Positions 8,111 through 16,837 of a stretch of DNA of 64,000 bases are shown here, one piece after another. The first letter of the stretch is position 1; every line of letters starts with the position of its first letter. The position numbers and the translations under genes are program-made. The stretch lies in assembly GCF_000739935.1 (NCBI RefSeq), contig NZ_BBJU01000029.1:1-64000 (forward strand), written 5' to 3'. The notes beneath the pieces are model-generated. The model was not told the origin of the DNA, searched no databases, and worked only from the letters and a program-made list of their open reading frames with translations. This DNA is from Agrobacterium rubi TR3 = NBRC 13261 (GTDB lineage: Bacteria > Pseudomonadota > Alphaproteobacteria > Rhizobiales > Rhizobiaceae).

Positions 8111-9502
8111 ATGTTTTATGATGTAGCCGTTGTCGGTTCCGGGTTTTCGGCGATCAGTCTTGTCACCAACCTGCTGGAGCAACTTCCGGCAACGACGTCC
8201 ATTGCCATCGTCGGCGATGACTCGGCCTTCGGTCGTGGAACTGCGTATCGCACCGAACTGCACCTTCACCGATTGAATGTGCCAGCGGCGCGGATGAGCG
8301 TGTTCGCGGATCGACCGGGAGATTTTCTGGATTGGCTGGCCAAGCGGGGGCAGGCGCTGGATGGAACGAGTTTCGCGCCGCGCAATGATTATGGATTGTA
8401 TCTGCGAGACAGACTTGCATCTTTGTTGCGAAGCCAGCATCAGCGGGCTCGCGTTGACTTCGTGAAAGCAAAGGCAGTCTGCTGTCTCTCCTGTACGCAG
8501 GAGGGCGCTGACTTCCGTCTGAATGACGGTCGCCATTTGCACGCAGCGAATGTTGCGCTGTGTCTTGGTGTTGGCACCGCAAGTTTGCCGCGGCTAACTG
8601 CCGATGCTGATGTTGCGTTGTTGCGTCGGGTCGTTCGAAATCCCTGGAAGCTGGGATGGCTGTCGAAGGTGGGGCAGAATGATACGGCTGTTATCCTCGG
8701 CTCAGGTCTGACCATGATCGATCAGGTCCTGTCCCTGCGCAATAAGGGGCATCGAGGACCCATCCACGTGTTGTCTAGACGTGGGCTTGTCCCTCACGGG
8801 CACAGCAAAATGCCGTCAAAGCCGATTGAGCCTGCTTTGGACGGCCCGGCAGAGATAAGCGAAATTCTTTCGCGGCTGCGCCGACAGGTTAGGAATGGTT
8901 CCGACTGGCGCAGTATAATGGATGGTCTGCGGCCCAAAACCCAACATCTGTGGCAGCAGTTGGGTGTAGCGCAGCGGGCGCGGTTCTTACGCCACGCGCT
9001 GGCGTGGTGGAATATCCACCGGCACCGTATCGCGCCACAGGTGCATGAGGTTTTCGACGCACTCGTCAAGGATGGGACCGTGCAGATTCATGCTGGATTT
9101 GTGTCCAGAATAGCGCGGGCGAATGGAGAGAATAATCTCACCTACCGGCGCCGCGGTTCAAGCGACGAGATTACTCTGCCATTTGACTGGTTGATCAACT
9201 GCACCGGAATGGAGCGAGCTGGCATCAGCCATTCACCGCTGCTGCAGGACATGCTGGCCCACAATATGATCGAGACGGACCCGCTGGGATTGGGTATTCG
9301 TGTCGATGGCCAATCGCGAATCGTATCGGGTGAGGGGAGCTCACGGGAAGGCATGTTTGCGGTAGGTGCCTTGACAGCGGGGCAGTTTTGGGAAATTACT
9401 GCTGTGCCTGACATTCGCGTGCAGACTCGCAACGTCGCCGAGGCCATAGCCCGACGCATCAATCATACGGGCTCACAAGCGTCAATCTCATCAGCATTTT
9501 AA
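8111..9502 (+). CDS. FAD/NAD(P)-binding protein (YdhS-like, NAD_binding_9)
   Basis: A 463-residue soluble flavoprotein-like enzyme. It begins with a classical dinucleotide-binding fold, VAVVGSGFSAISLVTNLLEQ, followed by GRGTAYRT and HRLNVPAARMSVFADRPGDF, typical of the uncharacterised YdhS group. A second nucleotide-binding motif, AVILGSGLTMIDQVLSL, appears mid-protein. The reaction is not known for this family. The start at 8111 is taken because GAGGTG sits just upstream; an in-frame ATG at 8099 is possible. The gene diverges from repABC and contains parS copy 2 within its coding sequence, so its 5' part is under a double constraint. Confidence 0.8.
   Translation: MFYDVAVVGSGFSAISLVTNLLEQLPATTSIAIVGDDSAFGRGTAYRTELHLHRLNVPAARMSVFADRPGDFLDWLAKRGQALDGTSFAPRNDYGLYLRDRLASLLRSQHQRARVDFVKAKAVCCLSCTQEGADFRLNDGRHLHAANVALCLGVGTASLPRLTADADVALLRRVVRNPWKLGWLSKVGQNDTAVILGSGLTMIDQVLSLRNKGHRGPIHVLSRRGLVPHGHSKMPSKPIEPALDGPAEISEILSRLRRQVRNGSDWRSIMDGLRPKTQHLWQQLGVAQRARFLRHALAWWNIHRHRIAPQVHEVFDALVKDGTVQIHAGFVSRIARANGENNLTYRRRGSSDEITLPFDWLINCTGMERAGISHSPLLQDMLAHNMIETDPLGLGIRVDGQSRIVSGEGSSREGMFAVGALTAGQFWEITAVPDIRVQTRNVAEAIARRINHTGSQASISSAF
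8583..8598. other. parS: parS centromere site, copy 2, inside a coding gene
   Basis: GTTTGCCGCGGCTAAC is the exact reverse complement of copy 1 at 7990-8005, 593 bp away. It lies within the FAD-binding protein gene, where it encodes part of ASLPRLTAD. An identical 16-bp match in inverted orientation is unlikely by chance and supports a two-site centromere. Confidence 0.8.
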
Positions 9503-9656
9503 CGATACGAAGTGGTGAAACAAAACCGCCGGATCATTTTCATTTGGCAATTTTTTCTGTTGAAAAACAGCGACATAAATTGACAAAAAATCCGGCAGAT
9601 TTTGGTCGATATGGTTAACGGGAGCGAATGGTTCCGCTCCCGTCCAGTCCTGTTCG

Positions 9657-10991
9657 TCAGGCGATCCGCCGAAGGGCGTCGCCGATTGTCGAGACGATCT
9701 TGGCGATCTCGTCTTCATTGATGATCAGCGGTGGCGACAGGGCGATGATGTCTCCCGTCACTCTCACCAGCAGGCCCTTCTGGAAGCAATCGACAAAGAC
9801 GTCATAGGCGCGGGTGCCCGGCGCTCCATCGCGTGGTGCAAGCTCGATGGCGCCGACCAGCCCGAGGTTTCGGATGTCGACGACATTTGGCAAGCCTTTG
9901 AGGGAATGAAGCGCGTCCTGCCAGACGCTTTCCAGCTCAGCCGCGCGGTACAGCAGACCTTCTTCCTCGTAAATTTCCAGCGTCGCGATACCAGCGGCGC
10001 AGGCCACGGGATGGCCGGAATAGGTGTATCCGTGGAAAAGCTCGATCTGGTTTTCAGGTCCGTGCATCAGGGCGTCGTAAACGAAACGCTTGGCAAAGAC
10101 CGCGCCCATCGGGATGGCACCATTGGTAATGCCCTTGGCCGTGGTTACGAGATCGGGCACGACGCCGAAGTAATCCGTGGCAAAGGGTTTGCCGAGGCGG
10201 CCGAAGCCGGTGATGACTTCATCATAGATCAGCAGAATGCCGTGCTTGTCGGCAATGGCGCGCAAACGCTCGAGGTAGCCACGCGGCGGCAAGATCACAC
10301 CGGCGGAACCCGACATGGGTTCGACAATGACAGCGGCAATGGTTTCTGCGCCGTGCAGAGCGACGAGACGCTCGAGATCTTCGGCCAGTTCAATGCCGTG
10401 TTGCGGCAGACCTTTCGAGAAAGTATTGCGCTCGACATCGAGCGTGTGACGCATGTGGTCGGCGGGGATTTGCGGAAAGACACGCCGGTTGTTGACGAGA
10501 CCGCCCACCGATATGCCGCCAAACCCAACGCCGTGATAACCTTTTTCGCGACCGATGATGCGGCTGCGTGTGCCCTGGCCGATGGAGCGCTGATAGGCGA
10601 TGGCAATCTTGAGTGCCGTGTCGACGGACTCCGAACCTGACCCGGTGAAGAAAACGCAGTCGAGCTGGGCTTCTGCGCCACCAGGGGCTATGGCTGCGAG
10701 CTTCTCGGCAAATTCAAATGCGATGGGGTGGCCCATCTGGAAGGTGGGGGCAAAGTCCATCGTGGACAGCTGGCGTTCAACAGCCTGCGTGATGCGTTTG
10801 CGCCCGTGTCCTGCATTGACGCACCACAATCCGGCGGTGCCATCCAGAACCGTGTTGCCATCGATATCGGTATAATACATGCCGTCGGCACTCGCCAAGA
10901 GACGCGGTGCGGCCTTGAATTGCCGGTTGGCCGTGAACGGCATCCAGAAATTTTCAAGGTTGGGCATATTGGATTTCTTGCTGTGGTCCAT
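9657..10991 (-). CDS. Omega-amino acid:pyruvate aminotransferase (class III)
   Basis: A 444-residue PLP-dependent class III aminotransferase of the beta-alanine/omega-amino acid:pyruvate group, which moves a terminal amino group to pyruvate. The N-terminal NLENFWMPFTANRQFK is typical of that group. Later come GTAGLWCVNAGHG, the substrate-site region FTGSGSESVDTALKIA, IYDEVITGFGR, and the PLP lysine in TTAKGITNGAIPMG at about residue 286. The start at 10991 has GAAGGA upstream; the longer open frame to 11195 lacks one. It diverges from a PuuR-like regulator 146 bp away, which suggests a role in polyamine, GABA or beta-alanine use. Confidence 0.9.
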   Translation of the reverse strand: MDHSKKSNMPNLENFWMPFTANRQFKAAPRLLASADGMYYTDIDGNTVLDGTAGLWCVNAGHGRKRITQAVERQLSTMDFAPTFQMGHPIAFEFAEKLAAIAPGGAEAQLDCVFFTGSGSESVDTALKIAIAYQRSIGQGTRSRIIGREKGYHGVGFGGISVGGLVNNRRVFPQIPADHMRHTLDVERNTFSKGLPQHGIELAEDLERLVALHGAETIAAVIVEPMSGSAGVILPPRGYLERLRAIADKHGILLIYDEVITGFGRLGKPFATDYFGVVPDLVTTAKGITNGAIPMGAVFAKRFVYDALMHGPENQIELFHGYTYSGHPVACAAGIATLEIYEEEGLLYRAAELESVWQDALHSLKGLPNVVDIRNLGLVGAIELAPRDGAPGTRAYDVFVDCFQKGLLVRVTGDIIALSPPLIINEDEIAKIVSTIGDALRRIA

Positions 10992-11137
10992 CGGAGTTCC
11001 TTCATTCAGATGGCGCATCATTCCAGCACTTGACCTCATCGAACAAGTCTTTTTCTTCTCTATGCTAACCTGCTGATAACAATGACGCTGCGAGGAAAAG
11101 TTGCTATATATCGAACACATGAAACCTGGAGGTTCCA

Positions 11138-11686
11138 ATGGTCGTCGATATCGGCAACAGACTGCGTCATTTGCGCTCAGTCCATAAACTCTCACAGCGT
11201 GAACTGGCCAAGCGCGCGGGTGTCACGAACTCCACGATTTCCCTCATCGAATCCAATTCGGCCAATCCGTCGGTTGGGGCGCTCAAACGCATTCTGGATG
11301 GCATTCCCATCGGTCTTGCCGAATTCTTTGCGTTCGAACCCGACAAGCCGCGCAAAGCTTTTTATGCCGCAGAGGAGTTGGTGGAGATCGGCAAGGGCCC
11401 GATCTCCTATCGCCAGATTGGCGACAATCTTTTCGGTCGCAGCTTGCAAATCCTCAAAGAGTGTTACCAGCCGGGTGCTGGCACCGGACGGGTTCCGTTG
11501 GTCCATGAGGGGGAGGAGGGTGGTATCGTACTGTCCGGTCGCCTCGAGGTGACCGTCGACGATGAGCGCCGCATTCTTGGAGCAGGGGACGCTTACTATT
11601 TCGAGAGCAAACGCCCCCATACATTTCGCTGTGTCGGACCTGTTGCGTGCGAGGTCATCAGCGCTTGCACGCCGCCGAGTTTCTGA
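11138..11686 (+). CDS. XRE-cupin regulator, PuuR-like
   Basis: A 182-residue repressor with an N-terminal XRE helix-turn-helix (LSQRELAKRAGVTNSTISLIE, about residues 18-38) and a C-terminal cupin sensing domain (VHEGEEGGIVLSGRLEVTV, GAGDAYYFES, PHTF). This architecture matches PuuR, which controls putrescine degradation in enteric bacteria. A strong ribosome site GGAGGTT precedes the start. It is divergent from the aminotransferase and probably controls it; the ligand is not evident from sequence. The 282 bp that follow, up to 11968, are AT-rich in the middle and show no gene. Confidence 0.85.
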   Translation: MVVDIGNRLRHLRSVHKLSQRELAKRAGVTNSTISLIESNSANPSVGALKRILDGIPIGLAEFFAFEPDKPRKAFYAAEELVEIGKGPISYRQIGDNLFGRSLQILKECYQPGAGTGRVPLVHEGEEGGIVLSGRLEVTVDDERRILGAGDAYYFESKRPHTFRCVGPVACEVISACTPPSF

Positions 11687-11968
11687 GCCCGGTTCGTTCG
11701 ACGATCGAAAACTACCGATATAAAGACATTAGCCGACGAATGATATTCTGATCCGTCTTTTGATGGTTGCTTTTCGACGCGCCGTGCTACGGCCCGTCAA
11801 ACGGTTGCAATGACTATCGTGTTTCGCCTGTTAGTTTTTATATTTCAAATTCATAAACTGTTAACCTTCCTCAAGCGAGAATTAGAATGTTCTGATTACC
11901 CGTTATTCGAGTGACATTCGTTGCCCGCATTCGGGAACATCGGCAATGCGTCAATCAGGGGAAAGCGT

Positions 11969-12466
11969 ATGGCGTTCAGGGTGTTACGGGGTATATTGAT
12001 GGTTGCTGGAGCGCTATGCGCACCGACAGCGGGTTTGGCTCAGGTTGCAACAAACACGTTCAACGTGCAGATGACCATCCAGGGTGAGTGCAAAATAAAC
12101 TCGGCGGCTGCGATGAATTTCGGCAACCGTGTTCTGCTCGACAGCAATGTCGATCAAACGAGCGAAATTATCGTTCAATGCACAGCCAGCACGCCTTTCA
12201 CCATCGGGCTGAACCAGGGCGCATCGACCGGTGCCACGGTCACGAACCGTTTGATGAAGACGACGAGCGGTGCGACCATTGCCTATTCGCTCTACACCAA
12301 TGCCGCCCGAACCAGCGTTTGGGGCGATACCGTCGGCGTAGACAGGCAGGCAGGCACCGGCACCGGTGGGACACAAAGCTTTACCGTCTATGGACGCGTT
12401 GCGGCCCAAACGACGCCCGTTATCGGCAATTACAACGACACTGTCACCGTCACCATCAATTATTGA
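11969..12466 (+). CDS. Spore coat U domain pilus subunit, probable major pilin
   Basis: A 165-residue secreted protein with a signal peptide ending at about GLAQ-VA and one SCPU (spore coat U) domain. It has a conserved cysteine pair (GECKINSA and IVQCTAS) and the C-terminal beta strand motif VTVTINY that completes neighbouring subunits. Family knowledge: such subunits form thin archaic (Csu/sigma-type) fimbriae. The start at 11969 follows AGGGGAAAG; the upstream ATG at 11921 gives no better site. It is first of a four-gene operon with a chaperone 14 bp downstream. Its C-terminal 30 residues closely resemble those of the last gene (15622-16578), indicating duplication. Confidence 0.9.
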   Translation: MAFRVLRGILMVAGALCAPTAGLAQVATNTFNVQMTIQGECKINSAAAMNFGNRVLLDSNVDQTSEIIVQCTASTPFTIGLNQGASTGATVTNRLMKTTSGATIAYSLYTNAARTSVWGDTVGVDRQAGTGTGGTQSFTVYGRVAAQTTPVIGNYNDTVTVTINY

Positions 12467-12480
12467 CCTGCCAAGGAAGA

Positions 12481-13206
12481 ATGCAGATGCGTCTTTTCAC
12501 CTTAGCGGCTGCGTTATTTGCCGGTTTGTATCTATCGCCGTCCCATGCGGCATCGCTGCGTGTGGCTCCCGTTGTGCTCGATCTCACGGCGCCGACCGCG
12601 TCTTCAAGCTTGCGGATATGGAACGACGCACAAAACCCGATCAATGTTCAGGTCAGAGTATTTCGCTGGACACAGCAAAACGGTGCGGATGTCTACACGC
12701 CGGTCAGCGATGTCGTTGCCAGCCCGCCGATGACGCAACTGAAGCCCGGTGCCGAAAATCTGGTTCGCATCGTCCGGCTTTCCAAAAAGGTGGTCAAGGC
12801 CGAGGAGAGCTACCGGGTCATCGTCGACGAGTTGCCATCACCCACAAACCGTCAGACTGGAATGGTCAATCTCGTCATACGCCATTCCATTCCGGTGTTC
12901 TTTTCCGCCCCCTCCATCACCGATGCCCAGCCCATCTGGTCTGTCACGCCTCAGGCGGATGGATACAGGGTTTCGGTCTCCAACAAAGGGGCAAAGAGAT
13001 TGCGCATCGCCAATCTCAAACTATCGGTCGGAAGCGGTAAGGCAGTGGCTGAGCATAGCGGTCTGGTCGGTTATGTGCTGGGTGATTCCGTAGCGACCTG
13101 GGTCGTTCCGGCATCCGGTGGAAAGCAATCGGGCGGAACACTCAAGGTTTCAGCAGACAGCGAAGGCGGTACCGTCAATGCGACGGCACGCGTTATCGGC
13201 GGTTAA
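12481..13206 (+). CDS. Periplasmic pilus assembly chaperone
   Basis: A 241-residue periplasmic chaperone of the PapD fold, archaic branch. A signal peptide (MQMRLFTLAAALFAGLYLSP, cut near SHA-AS) is followed by the first immunoglobulin domain with SLRVAPVVLDL and the G1-type strand region NLVRIVRLSKK. The second domain includes PVFFSAPSI. It would stabilise SCPU subunits in the periplasm and deliver them to the usher. An ATG six bases further (12487) is an equally possible start. Its 3' end overlaps the usher start by 29 bp. Confidence 0.88.
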   Translation: MQMRLFTLAAALFAGLYLSPSHAASLRVAPVVLDLTAPTASSSLRIWNDAQNPINVQVRVFRWTQQNGADVYTPVSDVVASPPMTQLKPGAENLVRIVRLSKKVVKAEESYRVIVDELPSPTNRQTGMVNLVIRHSIPVFFSAPSITDAQPIWSVTPQADGYRVSVSNKGAKRLRIANLKLSVGSGKAVAEHSGLVGYVLGDSVATWVVPASGGKQSGGTLKVSADSEGGTVNATARVIGG

Positions 13207-15625
13207 CCTTGCTGTTTTGACGATTACAGGTCTGACGATCATGTCATCGAGCCATCATAGCGTAGCGCAGGACTTACCACCCGCGCTGCCAGCGACCCCG
13301 TCTGCCATGGAGCAGGCCGTGTTGCAGCTCGAGGTTTACATCAACGATGTCTCCACCGATCTGATCGCTACATTTCGTCAAAACAGCATGGGTTCGCTGC
13401 TGATTGAACCAAAGCAACTGAGAAATGTCGGCATCTCTCCGGTGGACAGTGAGCTCTCTGGGGATGGCTGGATCGACCTGTCAAAATTGCCAGGCGTCAC
13501 CACACGCTATGATGAGGCTACACAATCGGTTCATTTCACGCTGCCGATGGAGGCGCGTGCCACCAGGGTGATCGATGTCGGGGGCAATGCCGAAACCAGT
13601 CAAGACGACGAAGAGAACGTAGACAAGCCGAGAGCCGACAAGGATATCGGAGGGATCGTCAATTATTCGATCTACGGGTCTTCAGGCGGACGCACCTTTT
13701 CAGATATTGTAGATTTCAGCGGCGCATCCGTCCTCCTGGAAAATCGCGTTTTTGGTTCATTGGGCGTGCTGTCGTCGTCTCAGGTCCTCAGCACATCGCA
13801 GATCGAGGAATTCGATTCCAAGCGGCTGGATAGTTATTGGACCTATTCCGATGAAGAGAATCTGACCACTTACCGTGCAGGCGACCTGATCACAGGCGGT
13901 CTGAGCTGGACACGTCCGACGCGGCTGGGTGGCGTGCAGATACGGCGCAATTTCGACTTGCGCTCCGATATTGTCACGATGCCTCTTCCGGCATTTGCGG
14001 GCTCGGCAGCCGTTCCCTCCACCGTCGATGTTTATATCGACAACGTCAAACGCGTTTCCAAGGACGTGCCGGAGGGGCCATTTTCCATCACAAACCTGCC
14101 TGTCGTCAGCGGTGCGGGCAGTGCGCGGCTGGTTGTGCGCGATGTGTTGGGTCGAGAAACGGTGACGGAAACCGACTTTTTCGCGTCCGGAAATCTTCTG
14201 GCACGGGGCCTGATCGATTTTTCCGCAGAGCTTGGTGTCGCGCGCCGCAATTACGGACTGGGATCGTTCGACTACGACGAAAGACCGCTGGGGTCTGCCA
14301 CGTTCAGATACGGCTTTTCCGACACGCTGACGCTTGAAGGGCACGCGGAAGGCGGTCAAGATTTCTACAATGTCGGCATGGGTGGCGTGTTCTCGCTTGG
14401 CACGCAAGCATTGGCCAGTGTGTCCGGCGTGACCAGCCGTTTTGGAAGAGAGAGCGGCCACCAGATTGCGGCGAGCGTTGAGGCAGAAGTGTTCGATGTG
14501 CAGTTCATGGCCCGCTCGCAACGTGCGTTCGGCGAATATCACGATCTTGCGTCCGTGACGGCCAATGTCGAGGCGAATAGGATGATGGCGGCGTTTATGA
14601 GCACCCGGGCGCCCAAGGCGGTCGATCAGATATCGGCATCCACCAGTCTGGGTTTCGATGAGACGAGCCTGAATTTCACCTACACGCAATATGAAACCTT
14701 CGATGACAGGAGATCCAGACTGCTCGGCCTTTCAGCGTCACGTCCCTTCGGGCAGAATGGCAATGCCTATGCCACGGCTTTCAAAGACCTCGAAGACGAC
14801 AATTCATACGGCATATTCGCCGGTGTTTCCTGGACCTTTGGCGGGGGTATCTCGTCGGCTGCAAGCATGTCGTCCGATGCGGACGGATACACATTCACCG
14901 CCGATGTTGCCAAGGCGGAGGAACAGTCGGAAGGCAGTTACGGTTGGCGCGTGCGCGGCTCACAGGGGGGTGGCGACAACCTATCGGCATCCGGTAGCTA
15001 TCGCGGCAGCCTTGCCCGCGTCGCAGCCGGTGTCGATCACTTCGGCAACACAACGCAGGCTTCCGTGCAACTGGATGGCTCCATTGCTGTGGCCGGCGGG
15101 GACGTGTTTATCGGAAACCGGATCGAAGATGCTTTCGCGGTTGTTGATGCGGGGGCTCCCGGCGTCGACATTCTGCTGGAAAATCGACCCATGGGGCAGA
15201 CCAATCGTCGGGGAAAGATACTCCTTCCCAACCTGCGGTCCCATAGCGCCAACAATATAACCCTCGATCCCAGCAATCTTCCGGTCGATGCCCGGATCGA
15301 CCGGACGAAACAGACCGTGACCCCGTCCGACAAGGCGGCATCGGTCGTCAGTTTCAAAGTGAAGACAGAAGGACGTGTGGCGCTGGTGACGCTTAAAGAT
15401 GAAGCTGGCGAGGTCATCGAAACGGGATCGACCGTCACCTTGGATGATGGCCGTGCGTTTGTGGTGGGATATGACGGACAGGCTTATCTGGACGATATCG
15501 CCGATAACAGCCGTCTGAGCGTCCAGCAGCCAACCAAACATCCCTGTTCCGCAGATCTCGCGATTGCTGCGACGGATGAAACGCGCGTGACCGTCGATCT
15601 CACATGCAGAGGTGTTCAACCATGA
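13178..15625 (+). CDS. Outer membrane fimbrial usher (archaic chaperone-usher)
   Basis: An 815-residue outer-membrane usher forming the beta-barrel pore through which subunits are assembled. A signal peptide with an AVNLAVLTITGLTIM core precedes the usher N-domain (LQLEVYINDVSTDLI). The barrel includes the plug-proximal region VDVYIDNVKRVSKDVPEGPF and GSARLVVRDVLGRET. C-terminal domains include GRVALVTLKDEAGEVIETG and a cysteine pair near the end (HPCSADL, DLTCRG). The start at 13178 lies inside the chaperone gene; the frame is open further up, but only this ATG puts a signal peptide at the N-terminus. Its stop overlaps the next start as ATGA. Confidence 0.93.
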   Translation: MRRHALSAVNLAVLTITGLTIMSSSHHSVAQDLPPALPATPSAMEQAVLQLEVYINDVSTDLIATFRQNSMGSLLIEPKQLRNVGISPVDSELSGDGWIDLSKLPGVTTRYDEATQSVHFTLPMEARATRVIDVGGNAETSQDDEENVDKPRADKDIGGIVNYSIYGSSGGRTFSDIVDFSGASVLLENRVFGSLGVLSSSQVLSTSQIEEFDSKRLDSYWTYSDEENLTTYRAGDLITGGLSWTRPTRLGGVQIRRNFDLRSDIVTMPLPAFAGSAAVPSTVDVYIDNVKRVSKDVPEGPFSITNLPVVSGAGSARLVVRDVLGRETVTETDFFASGNLLARGLIDFSAELGVARRNYGLGSFDYDERPLGSATFRYGFSDTLTLEGHAEGGQDFYNVGMGGVFSLGTQALASVSGVTSRFGRESGHQIAASVEAEVFDVQFMARSQRAFGEYHDLASVTANVEANRMMAAFMSTRAPKAVDQISASTSLGFDETSLNFTYTQYETFDDRRSRLLGLSASRPFGQNGNAYATAFKDLEDDNSYGIFAGVSWTFGGGISSAASMSSDADGYTFTADVAKAEEQSEGSYGWRVRGSQGGGDNLSASGSYRGSLARVAAGVDHFGNTTQASVQLDGSIAVAGGDVFIGNRIEDAFAVVDAGAPGVDILLENRPMGQTNRRGKILLPNLRSHSANNITLDPSNLPVDARIDRTKQTVTPSDKAASVVSFKVKTEGRVALVTLKDEAGEVIETGSTVTLDDGRAFVVGYDGQAYLDDIADNSRLSVQQPTKHPCSADLAIAATDETRVTVDLTCRGVQP

Positions 15626-16578
15626 GGCTCATCGGCATTCTTGTAGCTTTCATCGGGTTTCTATCAGCTTCCCCGGCACTGGCGGTGAGTTGTAGTTTCA
15701 GCATGACCGACCTGAACTTCGGATGGGTCAATCTCACCGGCGGCGGCAGTGTCCAGACGACAGGAAACTTGCGGGTGACGTGCTCCAACCCCCTGGTTGG
15801 GAATAACCTTTCGGTTCGTATTTGCTCGAATATCAATGCGGGAAGCGGTGGGCAGGTGAGCGGCACCAGACAAATGAAATTCGGCAACGCCGCGCTCAAC
15901 TTCGAACTTCATCAGGATGGTTTGAGAACATCGAAATGGGGATCGGTCATGCAGACAGGGCTTGGCTCACCGATGGCGATCGATATGCCGTTGCCGCTGG
16001 AGCCGTTGCTCGGCACAGTGACGGTGCCCATATATGGCAGGATTTCCAGCTCTCAAGGCTCTGCGGTGAAGGGACAATACAGCTCCAGCTTTGCGGGTGC
16101 GGAGACACGGTTCAATTATGCTGCCTTTTCCGGGTCCGCGCCCAATTGCGCCACGATGACGGAAAACCCCACATTCGTGCCATTCAATGTCGCTGCAACC
16201 GTCGAGCCCACATGCATCGTCTCTGCACAAACGCTCAATTTCGGCACTCACAACAATCTTCTGACAGCCGTCAATGCGACGGGGACGATCTCGCTGACCT
16301 GTACGTCAAACCTGCCCTATACCGTATCGCTCAACGGAGGGCTGAGCAACAGTCCCGCGGCATCGCGCAAGATGGTGAGGCCAAATGGATCCATCACCTA
16401 TGGCTTGTACACGGATGCGGCCCGTACCATCCCCTGGGGAAGTGCAGCCGGACAAACCATAAGTGGTACCGGAAACGGCAGCGCGCGATTCTTGACGGTC
16501 TATGGGCGTGTGCCGGCGCAGACGACGCCGATGACTGGCCTCTACTCCGACACCGTTGTCGTGACCGTCAATTACTGA
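15622..16578 (+). CDS. Two-domain spore coat U protein, probable tip adhesin
   Basis: A 318-residue secreted protein with a signal peptide (cut near ALA-VS) and two SCPU-type domains. The first starts at about VSCSFSMTDLNFGWVN; the second is EPTCIVSAQTLNFGTHNN to the C-terminal VVVTVNY. In archaic chaperone-usher systems the last gene of the operon is usually a two-domain tip adhesin, and position and architecture fit here. The second domain is clearly related to the first gene of the operon (VYGRVPAQTTP versus VYGRVAAQTTP). Translation is coupled to the usher by ATGA. The 259 bp that follow carry no gene but include a palindrome at 16780. Confidence 0.85.
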   Translation: MRLIGILVAFIGFLSASPALAVSCSFSMTDLNFGWVNLTGGGSVQTTGNLRVTCSNPLVGNNLSVRICSNINAGSGGQVSGTRQMKFGNAALNFELHQDGLRTSKWGSVMQTGLGSPMAIDMPLPLEPLLGTVTVPIYGRISSSQGSAVKGQYSSSFAGAETRFNYAAFSGSAPNCATMTENPTFVPFNVAATVEPTCIVSAQTLNFGTHNNLLTAVNATGTISLTCTSNLPYTVSLNGGLSNSPAASRKMVRPNGSITYGLYTDAARTIPWGSAAGQTISGTGNGSARFLTVYGRVPAQTTPMTGLYSDTVVVTVNY

Positions 16579-16779
16579 GCGATTATCTTTTGCTGGATCG
16601 TACAACAGTGGCTCCGATGGCAATATTATCGAAAAACGGTATATTAACGCCTCACCCCTAGACTGGGTGCTGTGTGGGACTGGCACAGTCATGTCCGGCA
16701 TTCGCAGCACCGCAGAGGTATCCTCAAGGCAAACGTCTTGCTTTCGATCCGACTGTCTCTCGCGAACGTATAGAACATG

Positions 16780-16797
16780 GCGATGTCAGGACATCGC
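16780..16797. promoter_or_regulatory. Perfect palindrome upstream of the exopolysaccharide operon
   Basis: GCGATGTC-AG-GACATCGC is a perfect inverted repeat with eight-base arms and a two-base centre, 41 bp before the co-polymerase start. A -10-like TATAGA lies at 16769-16774, which places the palindrome at the likely transcription start, as for a repressor operator. A second smaller one, GCGCAGTTTGCGC, follows at 16801-16813. The binding protein is unknown. Confidence 0.5.
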
Positions 16798-16837
16798 AGC
16801 GCGCAGTTTGCGCAAGACTATGGGATCGTGAACCGAT

